Assembly (NCBI GenBank): GCA_902575725.1
Contig: CACGSS010000010.1
Span: forward strand, 1 to 16,070
Source of the DNA: an uncultured Alphaproteobacteria bacterium
GTDB lineage: Bacteria > Pseudomonadota > Alphaproteobacteria > HIMB59
Reading direction: 5' to 3'
DNA: 16,070 nt
The translations under genes were made by a program, and so were the position numbers. A model generated the notes under the pieces. That model saw nothing but the letters and a program-made list of their open reading frames with translations, did no database searches and was not told the DNA's origin. Numbering within the stretch: the first letter of the stretch is position 1; every line of letters starts with the position of its first letter. Positions 1-7,189 of this stretch are shown here, one piece after another.

Positions 1-6
1 GATAAT

Positions 7-36
7 TAGACAAGCAGAATATATTTTTTTTATAGT
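7..36 (+). promoter_or_regulatory. Sigma70-like promoter for the sfsA-map-pur unit
   Basis: A TAGACA hexamer at 7-12 (5 of 6 matches to the -35 consensus) and TATAGT at 31-36 (5 of 6 to the -10) are separated by 18 bases that include a run of eight T. Only 8 bases lie between the -10 box and the sfsA ATG at 45, so the predicted transcription start falls 1-3 bases before the start codon. No Shine-Dalgarno sequence is visible. This is the only good promoter before the plus-strand gene run. It was assigned by eye, and promoter-like matches are frequent in AT-rich DNA. Confidence 0.55.
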
Positions 37-44
37 TACCATAA

Positions 45-740
45 ATGAAGTATAAAGAGGAAATTTTAGAGGGTTTTTTTGTAAAACGCTATAAGCGATT
101 TTTTGTAGATTTGAAGATTGATAATGAAGTTGTCACAGCTTACTGCCCAAATACAGGGTCACTTTTGGGTTTATTAAAAGAGGATTCAAAAGTATTAGTT
201 GCCAAAGTTGAAAACCCAAATGCAAAATTAAAATATAGACTAGAGGCAATTAAAGATCTCAAAACTTTTGTAGGAGTAAATACGTCACTGCCAAATGACG
301 TCGTTTTCAACGCCATGAAGGAAAAAAAAATTTTGCAGGAGATTAAAGGAGATTTAAAAAAAGAGGTTAAATACGGAAAAAATTCTAGAGTTGATATCTT
401 TGCTAGCCACCCAAATGGGGATACTTACATTGAAGTTAAATCAGTCACTTTATCAAGAAAAAAGAATTTAGCAGAATTTCCAGATGCAGTTACTTCAAGG
501 GGATCTAAACATTTGATTGAGTTAAGTAATATGTCAAAAAAAGGTAGTAAATGTTTTTTAATATATCTAATTCAACGAAATGATGCAGATAGATTTTCTA
601 TAGCTAAAGATCTGGATAATGAGTATTATGAGAACTCTCTTAAAGCAAAAAAAAGTGGCGTACAATTTAGAGCTTTTAAATGTAACGTTTCACATAAAGG
701 TATAAGTATTACTGGTGAGATAAATATTGATGAAAATTAA
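45..740 (+). CDS. sfsA: SfsA family protein (sugar fermentation stimulation protein A homologue)
   Basis: A 231-residue protein, the usual length for SfsA. The N-terminal part (about 1-80) fits the small OB-like domain, with the family segment CPNTGSLLGLL at 34-44 and TSLPN at 80-84. The C-terminal domain carries RVDIF at 115-119, IEVKSVTL at 129-136 and FPDAVTSRGSKHL at 145-157, all SfsA hallmarks. D117 plus E130-x-K132 resembles the D...ExK core of PD-(D/E)XK nuclease-fold enzymes. In Escherichia coli the gene was named for stimulating maltose metabolism and the protein was reported to bind DNA; its biochemical role is poorly defined. The ATG at 45 gives the expected N-terminus. Its 3' end overlaps map by 11 bases, so the two are probably translated from one mRNA. 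Confidence 0.93.
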   Translation: MKYKEEILEGFFVKRYKRFFVDLKIDNEVVTAYCPNTGSLLGLLKEDSKVLVAKVENPNAKLKYRLEAIKDLKTFVGVNTSLPNDVVFNAMKEKKILQEIKGDLKKEVKYGKNSRVDIFASHPNGDTYIEVKSVTLSRKKNLAEFPDAVTSRGSKHLIELSNMSKKGSKCFLIYLIQRNDADRFSIAKDLDNEYYENSLKAKKSGVQFRAFKCNVSHKGISITGEINIDEN

Positions 741-1506
741 ATCATACAAAAGTGATGAAGTAGAACTTTGTAGAGAGGCAAGTAAAATAACTGCGACTAT
801 TTTAGACGAACTAAATAATATTATTAAAGAGGGTGTTTCAACATCTGAGATTGATGATTATTGTTTAACAAGAATTCAAGAGCTGGGAGGAACACCTGCA
901 CCATTGTTTTACAGAGGATTTCCAAAGTCTACATGTACCTCATTAAATCATGTTATTTGTCATGGAATTCCAAATTATAATCGAAACCTTCAAAATGGAG
1001 ATATTTTAAATGTAGATGTAACAACAATAATTGATGGTTGGCATGGGGACTCATCAAGGATGTTTAAAGTAGGAAATATTTCAATTAAAGCAAGTAATCT
1101 ATGCAAGGTTACCCACGATTGTTTGATAGAGAGTATTAACGAGATAAAAGTTGGTGAGCCTATCAGTAGAATAGGAAAAAAAATTGAGGATATAGCAACC
1201 TCAAATAAATTTAGTGTTGTTAGAGATTTTTGTGGACATGGAGTTGGATTAAAATTTCACGAGAATCCTAGCATTTTACACTACTACGATAGTGAGTATG
1301 ATAAAGTAAAATTTGTAGACGGAATGATTTTTACAATTGAACCCATGATCAATGCTGGTAAATATCAATCTAAAATACTTAATGATGGTTGGACTGCAGT
1401 GACCAAAGATAAAACACTTAGCGCTCAGTACGAACATACGATATACATTAATGGTGATATTATTGAGATTCTAACAGAGTCCCCAAGTAAGGCTTTTTAT
1501 AATTGA
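730..1506 (+). CDS. map: Type I methionine aminopeptidase
   Basis: A 258-residue cytosolic metallopeptidase that removes the initiator methionine from nascent proteins after deformylation. All five metal ligands of the family are visible: D96 (in NVDV), D107 (in HGDSSR), H170 (in GHGVGL), E204 (in TIEPM) and E235 (in YEHT). The substrate-site histidine is in CHGIP at about 77-81. The length and lack of an N-terminal zinc-finger extension fit the bacterial type Ia form. I chose the ATG at 730; a TTG three bases earlier is in frame but would add only one residue and has no supporting signal. A weak GGTGAG lies at 713-718. The gene overlaps sfsA by 11 bases and purB by 4. Confidence 0.97.
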   Translation: MKIKSYKSDEVELCREASKITATILDELNNIIKEGVSTSEIDDYCLTRIQELGGTPAPLFYRGFPKSTCTSLNHVICHGIPNYNRNLQNGDILNVDVTTIIDGWHGDSSRMFKVGNISIKASNLCKVTHDCLIESINEIKVGEPISRIGKKIEDIATSNKFSVVRDFCGHGVGLKFHENPSILHYYDSEYDKVKFVDGMIFTIEPMINAGKYQSKILNDGWTAVTKDKTLSAQYEHTIYINGDIIEILTESPSKAFYN

Positions 1507-2792
1507 TACCAAGATACTCTAGAAAAATTCTTAAAGAAATCTGGGAAGATAGTAATAAATTTCAAATATGGCTTGACCTTGAAATTCTCGCTTGCGAGGC
1601 AATGGAAAAATTGGGTCAAATACCTAAAGGAACCTCAAACAAAATCAAAAAAAAAGCAAAGTTTAAGGTAAAAGAAATAGAAAAAATTGAAGAAAAAACA
1701 AAGCACGATGTAATTGCTTTTTTAACTAATGTAGCAAAGTATGTAGGACCCGAGTCTAGGTATATTCATAAAGGACTAACATCTAGTGATATTTTAGATA
1801 CTTCTTTCTCCATACAACTTAACCAATCAAGCAATATAATTCTTGGAGGTTTAAAAACTTTGAGTAAATCTCTTTTAAATATTGCAAAAAAACATAAATA
1901 CACATTATGTATCGGTAGAAGTCATGGTATTCACGCCGAAACAACTACTTTTGGATTAAAAATATTAGGTTATCTAGCCGAAAACAAAAGAAACATAGAT
2001 CGTCTTAAAAATTCGATAAAACAAATACAAACAATTCAAATGTCCGGTCCTGTAGGGACATATTCAAATATTGACACAAGGGTAGAGCAAATGATTGCTA
2101 AAAAATTAAAATTTTCAATCGAACCTGTCTCCACGCAGATAATTCCAAGAGACAGGCATGCGGACCTTTTTTGCTCTTTTGCTATTATTGCAAGCTCAAT
2201 AGAACGTCTATCAACTGAAATTAGACACTTACAAAGAACAGAAGTTTTAGAAGTTGAGGAAGGTTTTGGAAAAGGCCAAAAAGGTAGTTCGGCAATGCCT
2301 CATAAAAAAAATCCAATTTTATCAGAAAATTTAACAGGACTAGCAAGAGTGATTAGATCGTTAACCATTCCTGCTTTGGAGAATATAACTTCATGGCATG
2401 AAAGAGATATAAGTCACTCCAGTGTTGAGAGAATAAACGCTCCCAATGCCACCATAACGCTCGACTTTGCTGTTCAAAGAATGATCAACGTTTTAAATAA
2501 TTTAAACATAAATAAAAAAAATATGATGAAAAATTTAAATCTTTTAAAAGGTCTACCCTATTCACAAAATGTCCTGATTTTTCTTATTGAAAATAAAGTT
2601 TTAAGAGAAGATGCCTATAAGATTGTTCAAGATTGTGCTTTGAAAACTTGGAAAGGTGATATGTCTTTTAAAGATAATCTTTTAAGTCATCCTCGTTTAG
2701 CCAAATTAAAAATATCAAGTAAAGTTAATAATATCTTCAATAATAAAAATCTTTTTAAAAATGTTGATAAAATATTTAAAAGGATTAATTGA
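1503..2792 (+). CDS. purB: Adenylosuccinate lyase
   Basis: A 429-residue member of the fumarase/aspartase superfamily. It acts twice in purine synthesis: it splits SAICAR to AICAR plus fumarate, and adenylosuccinate to AMP plus fumarate. Visible family landmarks are H68, TSSD at 93-96, GRSHG at 138-142 with catalytic H141, and the signature loop SSAMPHKKNP at 262-271, where H68 and H141 match the Bacillus enzyme numbering. The start is TTG at 1503, inside a TTGA overlap with the map stop codon. It is supported because the resulting N-terminus MIPRYSR is the canonical PurB start, and no ATG, GTG or other usable start gives it. The homotetramer builds each active site from three subunits (family knowledge). 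Confidence 0.97.
   Translation: MIPRYSRKILKEIWEDSNKFQIWLDLEILACEAMEKLGQIPKGTSNKIKKKAKFKVKEIEKIEEKTKHDVIAFLTNVAKYVGPESRYIHKGLTSSDILDTSFSIQLNQSSNIILGGLKTLSKSLLNIAKKHKYTLCIGRSHGIHAETTTFGLKILGYLAENKRNIDRLKNSIKQIQTIQMSGPVGTYSNIDTRVEQMIAKKLKFSIEPVSTQIIPRDRHADLFCSFAIIASSIERLSTEIRHLQRTEVLEVEEGFGKGQKGSSAMPHKKNPILSENLTGLARVIRSLTIPALENITSWHERDISHSSVERINAPNATITLDFAVQRMINVLNNLNINKKNMMKNLNLLKGLPYSQNVLIFLIENKVLREDAYKIVQDCALKTWKGDMSFKDNLLSHPRLAKLKISSKVNNIFNNKNLFKNVDKIFKRIN
2780..2784 (+). promoter_or_regulatory. Shine-Dalgarno site of purC
   Basis: AAGGA lies 7 bases before the ATG at 2792, inside the end of purB. It favours that ATG over an in-frame TTG at 2789, which would be only 4 bases away. It is one of just two clear ribosome binding sites in the window. 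Confidence 0.6.
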
Positions 2793-3508
2793 TGGTAGCA
2801 AAATTGAAAAAATTATATGAGGGAAAAGCAAAAATTATTTATGCCAAAACTAGTAAGGAAGTCATAGCTACTTATAAAAATGATGCTACAGCTTTTAATA
2901 ATTTAAAAAAGGGCTCGATAAAGAATAAGGGTGCAATTAATAATACTATATCGAGTTATTTATTTCAAATATTGAATCATTGTGATATTCCAACACACTT
3001 TATAAAGAAAATTGATAAAAAATCTCAGCTTTTAAAAAAAGTAGATATTATTCCAATTGAAGTTTTGGTTAGGAATTTCTTTGCTGGCTCTTTATCTAAA
3101 AAGTTTGGTGTAAAAGAAGGAACACAATTATCTGATACGCTAATTGAGTATTGTTTAAAATCTGATGAACTTGGCGATCCTCATATAAGTTCTGAACATA
3201 TTCTTAATTTAGGTTTATGTGATTTTGATGAATTAGAGTTAATAGATGAATATTCTTTGAGAATTAATGACATATTAAGGTCTACGTTCTATTCTATTGG
3301 AATAAATCTAGTTGACTTTAAATTAGAATTTGGAATTTGTAAAAAAACTGATGAGCTTGTTTTAGCAGATGAAATATCACCAGATACATGTCGTTTGTGG
3401 GATTTAAAAACAAATAAAAAACTTGATAAAGATCGATTTCGTAGAGATCTAGGAAATATCGAAGAAGCATATGAAGAGGTGCTTAAAAGGTTAAAATTAA
3501 AGATTTAA
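2792..3508 (+). CDS. purC: Phosphoribosylaminoimidazole-succinocarboxamide synthase (SAICAR synthase)
   Basis: A 238-residue enzyme, the normal size for the bacterial single-domain form. It joins aspartate to CAIR with ATP hydrolysis to give SAICAR, the substrate of the PurB encoded just upstream. Recognisable motifs are the N-terminal ATP-site segment LYEGKAK at 8-14, IEVLVRN at 89-95 followed by FFAGSL, the signature LVDFKLEFG at 173-181, and DEISPDTCRLWD at 193-204. The ATG at 2792 shares its first base with the purB TGA stop (TGATG), which suggests termination-reinitiation or coupling, helped by AAGGA at 2780-2784. It shares one base with the purS start as well (TAATG). Confidence 0.97.
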   Translation: MVAKLKKLYEGKAKIIYAKTSKEVIATYKNDATAFNNLKKGSIKNKGAINNTISSYLFQILNHCDIPTHFIKKIDKKSQLLKKVDIIPIEVLVRNFFAGSLSKKFGVKEGTQLSDTLIEYCLKSDELGDPHISSEHILNLGLCDFDELELIDEYSLRINDILRSTFYSIGINLVDFKLEFGICKKTDELVLADEISPDTCRLWDLKTNKKLDKDRFRRDLGNIEEAYEEVLKRLKLKI

Positions 3509-3747
3509 TGCGAATAAAAATTTTAGTAAGACTTAAAGGCCAAATTTTAGAACCACAGGGAAAAGTAATTGAACAGTCGCTTAATAGTTTAGGATTTACA
3601 GAATTTTCAAATATTCGACAGGGAAAACTAATTGAATTAGATTTACCTGATAATATAAGTAAAGAGGAAAAAGTACAAAAAATCGACTCTGCTTGCAAAA
3701 AACTTTTGGTCAACGATATTATTGAAGAGTACGAAGTGCTTGGATGA
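3508..3747 (+). CDS. purS: FGAM synthase subunit PurS
   Basis: A 79-residue protein of the PurS family. PurS is a small non-catalytic subunit that docks PurQ onto PurL so ammonia can pass from glutamine hydrolysis to FGAR amidation. The sequence fits the family: a first beta strand IKILVRLKG at 3-11, then LEPQGK at 14-19, a helix with SLNSLGF, and an IRQGKLIELDL strand. The gene sits between purC and purQ, the standard position in organisms with split FGAM synthase. Its start overlaps the purC stop by one base, and it overlaps purQ by four (ATGA). There is no close ribosome site; AAAAGG at 3485-3490 is 17 bases away, so coupling to purC is likely. Confidence 0.95.
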   Translation: MRIKILVRLKGQILEPQGKVIEQSLNSLGFTEFSNIRQGKLIELDLPDNISKEEKVQKIDSACKKLLVNDIIEEYEVLG

Positions 3748-4424
3748 GTTTTAAATCTGCTGTTATTACATTTCCTGGATCTAATTGTGACAGAGACGCA
3801 TTATGCTACTTAAAAGATTTAACTAAAGGTGAGGTTCATAATATTTGGCATGAGGAGACATCATTGCCAAAAGTTGATTTAGTAATTTTACCTGGGGGTT
3901 TTAGTTTTGGTGATTATTTAAGATCAGGAGCAATGGCATCAAAAAGTAAAATTATTGGTGAAGTTATCAAACATGCAAATGATAATAGATATTTATTAGG
4001 TATTTGTAATGGCTTTCAAATTTTAACTGAAATTGGACTTCTTGAAGGAGCATTAATTCGAAATAAAAAACTCAAATTTTTAGGAAAAAATTGTTTTATT
4101 AAAAAAAAATTTAAAAATAATTTTAATTTATTAATCAAAGATAACCATATTCTTCAAATACCTGTAGCTCATAACGAGGGGAATTTTTATTGCGATAGTG
4201 AAACTCTGAATTTATTAAAAAATAATGAACAAATTGCATTTGAATATTGCAAAGGTGAATTCTCAAACACTGAAGAAAATATAAATGGTTCAATAGGAGC
4301 TATTGCAGGTATTACAAACAAAAAAAAGAATGTTCTTGGAATGATGCCTCATCCCGAGAGAGCATATTCTGATTTTCATCAATCACAAGATGGAAGACTT
4401 ATTATAGAGTCGTTAATTTCATGA
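3744..4424 (+). CDS. purQ: FGAM synthase glutaminase subunit PurQ
   Basis: A 226-residue class I glutamine amidotransferase that releases ammonia from glutamine for PurL. The triad is visible: nucleophile C88 in LGICNGFQ, with H203 and E205 in MMPHPERA. Further PurQ landmarks are PGSNCDRDA at 11-19 and GGFSFGDYLRSGAMA at 51-65. The length is typical of stand-alone PurQ rather than the fused large PurL of gammaproteobacteria. The gene is joined to purS and purL by four-base ATGA overlaps on each side, consistent with equimolar production of a complex. Its spacing between motifs is normal and I see no frameshift. Confidence 0.97.
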   Translation: MSFKSAVITFPGSNCDRDALCYLKDLTKGEVHNIWHEETSLPKVDLVILPGGFSFGDYLRSGAMASKSKIIGEVIKHANDNRYLLGICNGFQILTEIGLLEGALIRNKKLKFLGKNCFIKKKFKNNFNLLIKDNHILQIPVAHNEGNFYCDSETLNLLKNNEQIAFEYCKGEFSNTEENINGSIGAIAGITNKKKNVLGMMPHPERAYSDFHQSQDGRLIIESLIS

Positions 4425-6586
4425 ATGAAGAGTTAATACTTCAACACGGTTTAACTTTAGATGAATTTCAGGTCATTAGGAAATATATAAACAGAGACTT
4501 AAGCATTGAGGAATTGGGTATTTTTTCTGCTATGTGGAACGAACACTGTTGTTATAAAACTTCAAAAAAATGGCTTAAGAAACTCCCTACAGATAATGAA
4601 ATTGTAATTCAGGGGCCAGGAGAAAACGCTGGTGTAATTGATTTGCAAGATAACGATGGTATCGCGTTTAAAATAGAAAGCCACAACCATCCAAGTTACA
4701 TAGAACCTTTCAACGGTTCAGCAACTGGTGTTGGAGGTATACTACGAGATATATTTACAATGGGAGCAAGACCAATTGCTACTCTTGACTCAATTAGATT
4801 TGGTTTAATAGAAACTGAAAAAACAAAATACTTGTTAAATGGTGTGGTTCATGGAATTGGCCACTATGGTAACTGTATTGGAATTCCTAATATTGGTGGT
4901 GAGTGTGAGTTTGAGTCAACATATGATTTTAATAATTTGGTTAATGCTATGGCTGTGGGACATGTTCAAAAAGATAAAATTTTTTACTCTAAACCAAAAT
5001 CTATTGGTGGCCTTATTGTTTACATTGGATCTAAAACTGGAAAAGATGGGATTCATGGAGCAAGTATGGCCTCTGATGTTTTTTCAGAGGAAGATGAGGA
5101 TGAAAAAAGACCCTCTGTACAAGTTGGTGATCCTTTCATGGAAAAACTTTTAATGGAAGGTTGCTTAGAATTAATGTCTTCAGGATTAATAGAGTCTATG
5201 CAAGATATGGGAGCTGCGGGTATTACCTCCTCCAGTGTAGAAATGGCTTCAAAAGGAAATGTAGGTGTTTATATCAATCTTGATAAAGTTCCATTGAGGC
5301 AACCCTTGAGCGCCTATGAGATACTTTTATCTGAAAGCCAAGAAAGAATGCTAGCTGTTATCGATAAAAAAAATAATCATAAAGTCAGAGAAATTCTTCA
5401 AAAATGGCAAATTGATTATGAAGTAATTGGAGAAATTACAGATACAAAAAGAGTTGTGTTTGAGTCAAATAATAAAAAAGTTGTCGATCTTCCTGTAGAA
5501 ATAATTGTTGATGATGCTCCTGAATACGATAGAGAGTTTTACATCCCAAGAAAAAGAAAAAACAAAGATTTTGATTTTTCCAAAATTAAATTGGAAGATA
5601 TGATAATTAATCTTCTTACAAATCTTAATTATTTAGATAAAAGTTGGGTTTTCGATCAATATGACTCTACTGTGATGGGAGATACTATCAGAGAGCCAGG
5701 TCAATCATCAGGTATAGTAAAGATTCACGGAACACAAAAAGTTATTGGTGCATCTACCGACTGCAATCCTTTATATATAAGAATCAATCCTTATGAGGGT
5801 ATGAAATATACGGTTGCTGAGTCCTATAGAAATCTAATTTCATGCAACATAAATCCTTTAGCGATTACAAATAACCTTAACTTTGCAAGCCCTTTAGATC
5901 CAAACATTATGGGAGAATTGGTTTTATCTATTCATGGATTAAAAACTGCAGCTGTCAAATTCAATACACCTATTGTTTCAGGTAATGTATCTTTATATAA
6001 CCAGACAAATGAAATACCAATTAAGCCTACACCTGTAATAGGAATGGTAGGTTCCAATATGGATTTAAATAAAATAAACACAAATAAGTTTTGTGAAATT
6101 GGTAATAAGATCCTTATTTTAGGAAAACAATTAACAAAAAATTTTAGTCCTTACTTATTACAAGATCAAAAAATTGCTTTTAAGATATGCGAATTTAATG
6201 ACTTAGAGGTATTAGATCTAGATTTTGAGAAAAAAATTGCAAATTGTGTTTTGGAATTATCAGATTTGAAATACATTATGTCTTGCAATGATATTTCCAG
6301 AGGGGGTATCTTTTCGGCATTATTAAAAATGCAATATAAGGATATGGGTTTTAAGGTCAAGGTCTCTGATCCTATTGATTTATTCTGCGAATATAGTGCT
6401 GGATATGTGATTGAAATCAGAAGTAAAGATTTTGAAGAAGTAACTTCATTTCTGACAAAAAAAGGTGCTGAATACCTCGAAATTGGGGAGATAATTAAAG
6501 AAGGTATTGAGATAAACTCTAAAAAATTTGACTATTTTGATATTATGAATAAATATCGTAATGATTTTGAAAAGATAATTAGTTAG
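4421..6586 (+). CDS. purL: FGAM synthase subunit PurL (small form)
   Basis: A 721-residue synthetase subunit that converts FGAR, ATP and ammonia to FGAM, the fourth step of purine synthesis. It is the short PurL lacking a glutaminase domain, which matches the separate purS and purQ upstream. Landmarks include MWNEHCCYKTSKKWL at 38-52 with the catalytic histidine H42, the ATP and metal segment ESHNHPS at 86-92, then NGSATGVGGILRD at 98-110. Further on are GIHGASMAS and QDMGAAGITSS in the first half and SRGGIFSALL near the C-terminus, reflecting the duplicated PurM-like halves. It overlaps purQ by four bases, and its TAG stop abuts the bolA ATG with no gap. Confidence 0.98.
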   Translation: MNEELILQHGLTLDEFQVIRKYINRDLSIEELGIFSAMWNEHCCYKTSKKWLKKLPTDNEIVIQGPGENAGVIDLQDNDGIAFKIESHNHPSYIEPFNGSATGVGGILRDIFTMGARPIATLDSIRFGLIETEKTKYLLNGVVHGIGHYGNCIGIPNIGGECEFESTYDFNNLVNAMAVGHVQKDKIFYSKPKSIGGLIVYIGSKTGKDGIHGASMASDVFSEEDEDEKRPSVQVGDPFMEKLLMEGCLELMSSGLIESMQDMGAAGITSSSVEMASKGNVGVYINLDKVPLRQPLSAYEILLSESQERMLAVIDKKNNHKVREILQKWQIDYEVIGEITDTKRVVFESNNKKVVDLPVEIIVDDAPEYDREFYIPRKRKNKDFDFSKIKLEDMIINLLTNLNYLDKSWVFDQYDSTVMGDTIREPGQSSGIVKIHGTQKVIGASTDCNPLYIRINPYEGMKYTVAESYRNLISCNINPLAITNNLNFASPLDPNIMGELVLSIHGLKTAAVKFNTPIVSGNVSLYNQTNEIPIKPTPVIGMVGSNMDLNKINTNKFCEIGNKILILGKQLTKNFSPYLLQDQKIAFKICEFNDLEVLDLDFEKKIANCVLELSDLKYIMSCNDISRGGIFSALLKMQYKDMGFKVKVSDPIDLFCEYSAGYVIEIRSKDFEEVTSFLTKKGAEYLEIGEIIKEGIEINSKKFDYFDIMNKYRNDFEKIIS

Positions 6587-6820
6587 ATGCCTATTGAACA
6601 AAAAAAATTAGAAGGACTCCTTGAGAACAAATTTCCAAATTCTAAAATTGTAATTGAGGATCTTGCCGGTGATAACGATCATTATTCAGTTGAAATTGAA
6701 AGTGATATGTTTAACGGTTTGTCACGTATACAACAACACCAGTTAGTTTACAAATTACTAGATGGATTAATGGATAAAGAGCTTCATGCTATGCAATTAA
6801 AAACGAAAGGAACAAAATAA
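6587..6820 (+). CDS. bolA: BolA/IbaG family protein
   Basis: A 77-residue BolA-family protein. BolA proteins pair with CGFS monothiol glutaredoxins to bind a [2Fe-2S] cluster, and some also act in transcription. The family pattern is visible: an acidic GDNDHYSVEI segment at 28-37, FNGLSRIQQHQLVY at about 42-55, and a C-terminal ELHAMQLKT with a conserved histidine of the type that ligates the cluster. The short length and DxDHY loop fit the IbaG/YrbA-like branch better than the longer classical BolA. It starts directly after the purL stop and overlaps grxD by one base, so it is translated next to its expected partner. The symbol follows common usage; ibaG would also be defensible. Confidence 0.92.
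   Translation: MPIEQKKLEGLLENKFPNSKIVIEDLAGDNDHYSVEIESDMFNGLSRIQQHQLVYKLLDGLMDKELHAMQLKTKGTK
6806..6811 (+). promoter_or_regulatory. Shine-Dalgarno site of grxD
   Basis: AAAGGA lies 8 bases before the ATG at 6820, within the last codons of bolA. It is one of only two clear ribosome binding sites in the window and may allow grxD independent initiation. Confidence 0.6.
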
Positions 6821-7161
6821 TGGAATTAGAGAGTAGTACAAAAGAACAAATTGAAAAAATGATTGGAGATAATGAAGTTTTCCTATTTATGAAAGGTAAC
6901 CCTGACTTTCCTATGTGTGGTTTCTCATCGGTTGCAAGCGCAATTTTAAAAAAAACTGGGGTTGAGTTTGGCCATTGTAATGTGCTTGAAGATAACAACA
7001 TTAGAGAAGGTATAAAAACTTATTCAAATTGGCCTACGATACCTCAACTTTACATAAAAAAAGAATTTGTAGGTGGTTGTGATATTATGAAAGAAATGGC
7101 TGAGTCTGGTGAACTTCTAGAATTACTTAACACAAAAGGCATCAAAACTGAAGTAAATTAA
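6820..7161 (+). CDS. grxD: Monothiol glutaredoxin (Grx4/CGFS type)
   Basis: A 113-residue single-domain glutaredoxin of the CGFS class. These proteins carry or transfer [2Fe-2S] clusters with glutathione rather than acting mainly as disulphide reductants. The active site CGFS is at 33-36, preceded by K25 in FMKG. WPTIPQLYI at 71-79 holds the cis-proline, and GGCDI at 85-89 forms part of the glutathione site. Adjacency to bolA, with the ATG overlapping the bolA stop by one base, fits the known BolA-Grx complex. It is the last gene of the plus-strand unit, and a hairpin follows its stop almost immediately. Confidence 0.96.
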   Translation: MELESSTKEQIEKMIGDNEVFLFMKGNPDFPMCGFSSVASAILKKTGVEFGHCNVLEDNNIREGIKTYSNWPTIPQLYIKKEFVGGCDIMKEMAESGELLELLNTKGIKTEVN

Positions 7162-7163
7162 AA

Positions 7164-7186
7164 AAGGGGCATTTATTTTGCCCCTC
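7164..7186 (-). terminator. Intrinsic terminator shared by convergent units
   Basis: A perfect 7-bp stem, AGGGGCA at 7165-7171 with TGCCCCT at 7179-7185, closes a 7-base loop. It sits between the grxD stop (7161) and the stop of the minus-strand TPR gene (7190). Read on the minus strand, the stem is followed at once by TTTTT and then AATTTA, a proper U tract. Read on the plus strand it is followed by CTCATTAG, so termination there should be weaker. Five consecutive G-C pairs stand out in such AT-rich DNA. Confidence 0.85.
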
Positions 7187-7189
7187 TCA

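Noticed and set aside
1..44. Possible purine riboswitch before the pur-containing unit
   Set aside because: Too little sequence is present, and the promoter-like element fills it; no purine aptamer core. purB itself overlaps map, leaving no leader.
282..301. Inverted repeat ACGTCA, 8 bases, TGACGT
   Set aside because: Falls in codons for the conserved SfsA segment NTSLPNDV; likely a coding coincidence, far from any promoter.
727..729. TTG as start of map, three bases before the ATG
   Set aside because: Adds a single residue and has no signal favouring it over the adjacent ATG.
2041..2060. Inverted repeat TGTCC...GGACA
   Set aside because: Encodes the conserved PurB segment around SGPVGTYS; no regulatory context.
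2789..2791. TTG as start of purC
   Set aside because: Only 4 bases from the AAGGA site; the ATG at 2792 is better spaced.
3483..3713. 76-codon open frame on the minus strand opposite purS
   Set aside because: It lies wholly over purS and the end of purC, both strongly conserved; no recognisable protein.
4839..5153. 104-codon plus-strand frame inside purL
   Set aside because: Different frame of a confident purL region with intact motifs; a composition artefact.
6789..7001. 70-codon minus-strand frame opposite grxD
   Set aside because: Antisense to the CGFS glutaredoxin; no support.
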